This document shows, piece by piece, positions 61,701 through 64,000 of a stretch of 64,000 nt of DNA (its first letter is position 1; each line of letters begins with the position of its first letter). This stretch comes from an uncultured Lentisphaerota bacterium. GTDB lineage: Bacteria; Verrucomicrobiota; Lentisphaeria; Oligosphaerales; CAITYL01. The position numbers and the translations under genes were made by a program. The notes below the pieces were generated by a model. The model was not told the DNA's origin. It saw nothing but the letters and a program-made list of their open reading frames with translations, and ran no database searches. The stretch is from contig CAIXRA010000025.1 in the NCBI GenBank assembly GCA_903921725.1, forward strand, positions 1 to 64,000, read 5' to 3'.

Positions 61701-64000
61701 CGCCGCCACCGCCAGTTTCAGCGCCTCGCCGACCTTGACGCTGCCGCCCGCGCGCTCCGCCTTCACGCCCACGTAAAAGGGATAGGCGTCCACCGCCGCG
61801 TTGCCGTAGGCGGACACGCCGCGCCCGCTCGTCTCCCGCACCGTCGCGCACACCGTCGCCTTGAGCGCGCCGCGCGGACGCAGCCGCTCCCCGGCCGCCC
61901 ACGCCGCCGAGCCGAACCCGCACTTGCCGTCCTTGTCCAGCACCACCTCGCCGAGCTTGACGCTCTTCGAGAACTCCGTCTTCTCGTCATCGCCGAACTG
62001 ATAGCCGCTCCAGCCCTTCGGTTTGAACGGTGTGTCCTTGACGTACAGGGTCGCTGAGGCCGCCAGCCCGGCCGCCGGACTGCCGAACAGGTGCCGCGCC
62101 GACACGGCCGCGGCCAGTTTTTCGAACGCCTTCACGCGCTCCGGCAGCTTCGCCAGCTCGACCGCGATCTGCGGCGGCACGAACTCCTCCAGCGACACCG
62201 CCGTCGCTCCAAGCTCCTTGAAGGTGCCCGGCATGACCAGCTTCACGCCGTAGCGCCCCGTCGGCAGATAGGCCGGCAGCTCCGCCGCGAACTCCGCGGA
62301 GCCGCGTGTGTCCAGCGTCACCGGGAAATCCTTGAACACCTTGCCGTCCGGCTTCACCACGCGGAAGATCACAGGGAACGGCACGGGCGGCCGCAGCGCC
62401 GCGTCCCGCACCAGCGCCGCCGTGTGCAGCGTCTCGCCCGGACGGTAGATGCCGCGGTCGCTGAACAGGAACGCCTCGCTCTCCGCGCCGAGATACGCCG
62501 CACCGCCGCTCCCGTCCACCGACACCCCGCCGCCCGAAAGCCGCACATACGAAAGATCCGCGCCGCGCGCGGCCGTCACCAGGGTCGGCTTCAGTTCCGC
62601 CGGGCCCTTTTCGTCCTGGGCGCACGGCAGGAACGCCAGCCCCTGCGCGTCCGTCTTTGCACGGCCGAGCACGCGGCCGTTGTCGGCGTGCAGCGCCACC
62701 TCGACATCGGCCGCCGGCTGCGCGTTCCGCAGTGAGTTCACCCACACCAGAAAGCCGTCCTTCGCGCTCTTGACCGAAAGCCCCAGGTCCGTCACCATCA
62801 CCAGCCGCGTGACGCGGCTGCCGCGGTCGTAATACTCGTCGTGGTCGCCGTCCGGCTTCTGGCTGACCGCCAGTTGGTAAACGCCCCGCGGCTCGTCGCC
62901 CGCCAGTTCGCGTAAATTCACGTACAGTTTTTGCTCCTTGTTCGGCGTGCCGGAAAACACAGCCTTCCGCTTCACGGCCGGCTCCGTCATCCGGGAAAAT
63001 GGGTTGCGTTCGTAATAGTACCCGTTGGTCGCACCCTTGCCGTTGGCGAAGAACACCAGGTTCTCCGGCAGCACCTTGCGCAGTTCGATGTGGCACTCCT
63101 TCACGTTCATCGCCTGCACCGGCACGTTCAGCGCGCCGTCGGGCGAGAGGATGCTGCCGTCCACCGCCAGGTCCAGCGCGGAGTCGCGGTTCGGCATCAC
63201 CACCGTGTGCACGACTTCCTCCGCCAGAATGCTGCCGTCCGCCGCCGGCATCCCCTTCTTGAAGGTGAACGTGTAGCTCGTTCCGGGCGCGAAGCCGCCG
63301 CTCACGCGGCAGCCGGAACACCACGACTCGGGCGGGATTACGGCAAGCTTCGCCACGGCCGGCTCGACCGTGATGTACGATTCCGCCGCCGCCAGATCCA
63401 GCGCCTTGCCGGTGCTGACATCGACGTTGCCCTCGCCGAACGCGGGGAACTGCGCCTCCAGCTTGTCCACGGTGAACTCGTTGCGGACCTGCACCTGCTT
63501 TACCGAATCCGCCGCCAGAGCGAACTCCGCACCACGCTTTGCCGGCGGCAACCCCTTCTTCACCGTCACCACCACGCCCGTCTCAGGCTCCTCCTCCGCC
63601 AGCCAGACAATCACATCGCGGGAGTTCATGTCCCCGACCCGTCGCCAGGCGATCGTCCGCTGCCCGTCGCCCGAGGCGACCGTGATGTATTTCTCCAGTT
63701 CCTTCGACTCAGGCGGCAGATTGAACGACAGCCTCAGCACCGGCTCTCCCTGCTCCGTTCGCCCCGTCTGCAACGCAGATTCCAGGCGCAGCGAGGGTGT
63801 CCGAAACTGGAACGCGCGCCTGCCCGTCAGCGCTTTCCCGTCCAGTGAACAAAATTCCTCCGGCAGTTCGGCCGAAAACTTCCGGCTCTCCCCGCCGCCC
63901 GCCCATTCACAAGAGGGCACAAACTGCAGGTCGCGCGTGCTGTTCCAGACGCAACTCCCGTCCACTTCATCATTGCCTTCCTCCCGCACCGCGGGTGCCG
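58749..64000 (-). CDS. Bacterial alpha-2-macroglobulin (N-terminus beyond the window)
   Basis: The frame is open to the right edge; within it a GTG at 63989 would give 1746 residues, but no signal peptide is seen, so the true start lies outside. The thioester motif CCEQ is present (CEQ codons at 60102-60110, in PYGCCEQTT). MG-type beta domains precede it, an alpha-alpha barrel thioester domain follows (about 1260-1560), and the C-terminus has a receptor-domain-like fold. It traps proteases in the periplasm by covalent bonding; paired with PBP1C it is thought to protect breached cell wall. E. coli YfhM-PbpC is the known parallel. Confidence 0.9.
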   Translation of the reverse strand, partial: APAVREEGNDEVDGSCVWNSTRDLQFVPSCEWAGGGESRKFSAELPEEFCSLDGKALTGRRAFQFRTPSLRLESALQTGRTEQGEPVLRLSFNLPPESKELEKYITVASGDGQRTIAWRRVGDMNSRDVIVWLAEEEPETGVVVTVKKGLPPAKRGAEFALAADSVKQVQVRNEFTVDKLEAQFPAFGEGNVDVSTGKALDLAAAESYITVEPAVAKLAVIPPESWCSGCRVSGGFAPGTSYTFTFKKGMPAADGSILAEEVVHTVVMPNRDSALDLAVDGSILSPDGALNVPVQAMNVKECHIELRKVLPENLVFFANGKGATNGYYYERNPFSRMTEPAVKRKAVFSGTPNKEQKLYVNLRELAGDEPRGVYQLAVSQKPDGDHDEYYDRGSRVTRLVMVTDLGLSVKSAKDGFLVWVNSLRNAQPAADVEVALHADNGRVLGRAKTDAQGLAFLPCAQDEKGPAELKPTLVTAARGADLSYVRLSGGGVSVDGSGGAAYLGAESEAFLFSDRGIYRPGETLHTAALVRDAALRPPVPFPVIFRVVKPDGKVFKDFPVTLDTRGSAEFAAELPAYLPTGRYGVKLVMPGTFKELGATAVSLEEFVPPQIAVELAKLPERVKAFEKLAAAVSARHLFGSPAAGLAASATLYVKDTPFKPKGWSGYQFGDDEKTEFSKSVKLGEVVLDKDGKCGFGSAAWAAGERLRPRGALKATVCATVRETSGRGVSAYGNAAVDAYPFYVGVKAERAGGSVKVGEALKLAVAAVKPDGGAVQPDSPLLATVERVEWTSVMKRSGGRYAWHSERVKTKVGEPQKVVLSDGAGDFSFTADATGEYLVTLADPFSGSSTSLTLFAATGDAGWVNWAKDKPAEAQLTFDREEYAPGEKAKLAVKAPFAGRALLTVETDRVLERRVVVLDGNTAEFEIDVKPEYAPNAHCVLSLIRPAVAESVWSAHRALGSAVLKVVPPGHRLDVSLELPTVIRPQSKLSVRVKATDEEGKDAPGTGVVVTAVDEGICDLTNFKLPEPLAHFWRLRGLGVALFDLYAELMPVSEDTADATASHTAGDIGALLGRRLTPIKANRFKPVALWKSGAVTDANGEAVVEFDVPEFTGELRVTAVAFADSAFGSAKRQVTVKRPLVVQANLPRFLAPGDSCRMGLAVFNEMGSDQDVKWRVTCGGPLSVEVAEGTLALKKGASGRVPVTLKAGALPGRALCTVEAVAGAEKYTETFELAVRPVAQAESRLLSAAVKPGEEARIAMPSEWLAGTEFYEAWVSPLPDVKLTGGLDRLLRYPYGCCEQTTSAAFPLLYLGDLITRTKPQALGERPDTARFVMAGVWRLLTMQRESGGFAMWPDSREVEPWVSIYAAHFLVEAKKAGQPVPEDRLDAALGYLRGRLERSGTEAPTMEECAYICQVLALAGKPDAGWTARLLEKADKLQAEGRARLAAALLASGKPREAVKLLGGMGMPEAAGDRDHWSASRTRDIALALSAWLDVEPGNEMVPRLVRGLEGTRVRDCGWWGSTQENAVALMALGKFARLAAPDKTPFAGELVPAGAAAVPFASAKDLRWSSKEPGAVKELRIVNRGPGTCWYGVRMEGVPSMGTVKTEDAGVAVRRTFLDMDGKPLDVKKLKQGELAVVRLAVDTRGESLNNLVVEDLLPAGWEVENPALATAQTPKWLEAKSDWCIHRELRDDRVLLFTGAVAGEVEFYYTVRAVTPGVFVLPPVRVEGMYRSDVRSASGGGTVEVAE

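Overview
The window looks like the replication-terminus region of a Gram-negative, probably anaerobic bacterium of the PVC superphylum (Kiritimatiellota or Lentisphaerota would fit; this is an inference). Pointers are lipid A and lipoprotein genes (lpxK, lspA), a hybrid-cluster protein, NADP-type glutamate dehydrogenase, Ser/Thr kinases with a DWG motif, and a long Bat-like operon (MoxR, DUF58, two von Willebrand A proteins, DUF4175-like, secreted squalene-cyclase-like repeat and LamG-like proteins) of the kind known from Planctomycetes and Verrucomicrobia. Host DNA is GC-rich with C/G-ending codons.

The main find is a complete filamentous phage (inovirus) prophage of 8,349 bp (about 2483-10837). 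It is T-rich and foreign in codon use, and all its genes lie on the + strand. Its gene order matches the Ff (M13/fd) genome: ssDNA-binding protein, tiny membrane proteins at the pVII/pIX position, signal-peptide-bearing major coat protein, two surface proteins including a pIII-like one with a Gly linker, a pVI-like protein, Zot/pI ATPase, lipoprotein secretin (pIV), a hairpin-rich intergenic region, HUH replication initiator (pII) and a small ribbon-helix-helix-like regulator. There is no integrase. Both ends lie in dif-like 28-bp sites sharing the core CATAATGTATA, so the phage appears to use the host XerC/XerD recombinases. The host half-sites rebuild a plausible chromosomal dif, and genes left of it run + while most genes to the right run -, as expected around a terminus.

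Left host flank: a DksA-like protein (5' partial), lspA and miaA. Right host flank, in order: a Pro/Tyr-rich secreted protein, ribF, an Rrf2 regulator with cupin and hcp (nitrosative stress), a lipoprotein, an FmdB-like protein, gph, lpxK, two tandemly duplicated pseudopilin-like genes, a phospholipase D/cardiolipin-synthase-like gene, an HPr-EI-EIIA fusion, gdhA, a membrane adenylate cyclase, coaX, a YkgJ-like protein, an unusual kinase with a cyclic-nucleotide-binding and winged-helix tail, a universal stress protein, tsaB, gapA, pyrK, a ferritin-VIT1 protein and a GNAT acetyltransferase. The Bat-like operon runs leftwards from moxR (55289) to 37726. The window ends with a pbpC / lipoprotein / alpha-2-macroglobulin cluster that runs off the right edge.

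The host DNA also carries dispersed repeats: a 138-139 bp element with 24-bp terminal inverted repeats (two copies), REP-like blocks, and short 7-8 bp tandem repeats that sit in intergenic gaps and have also entered the pbpC coding sequence in frame.
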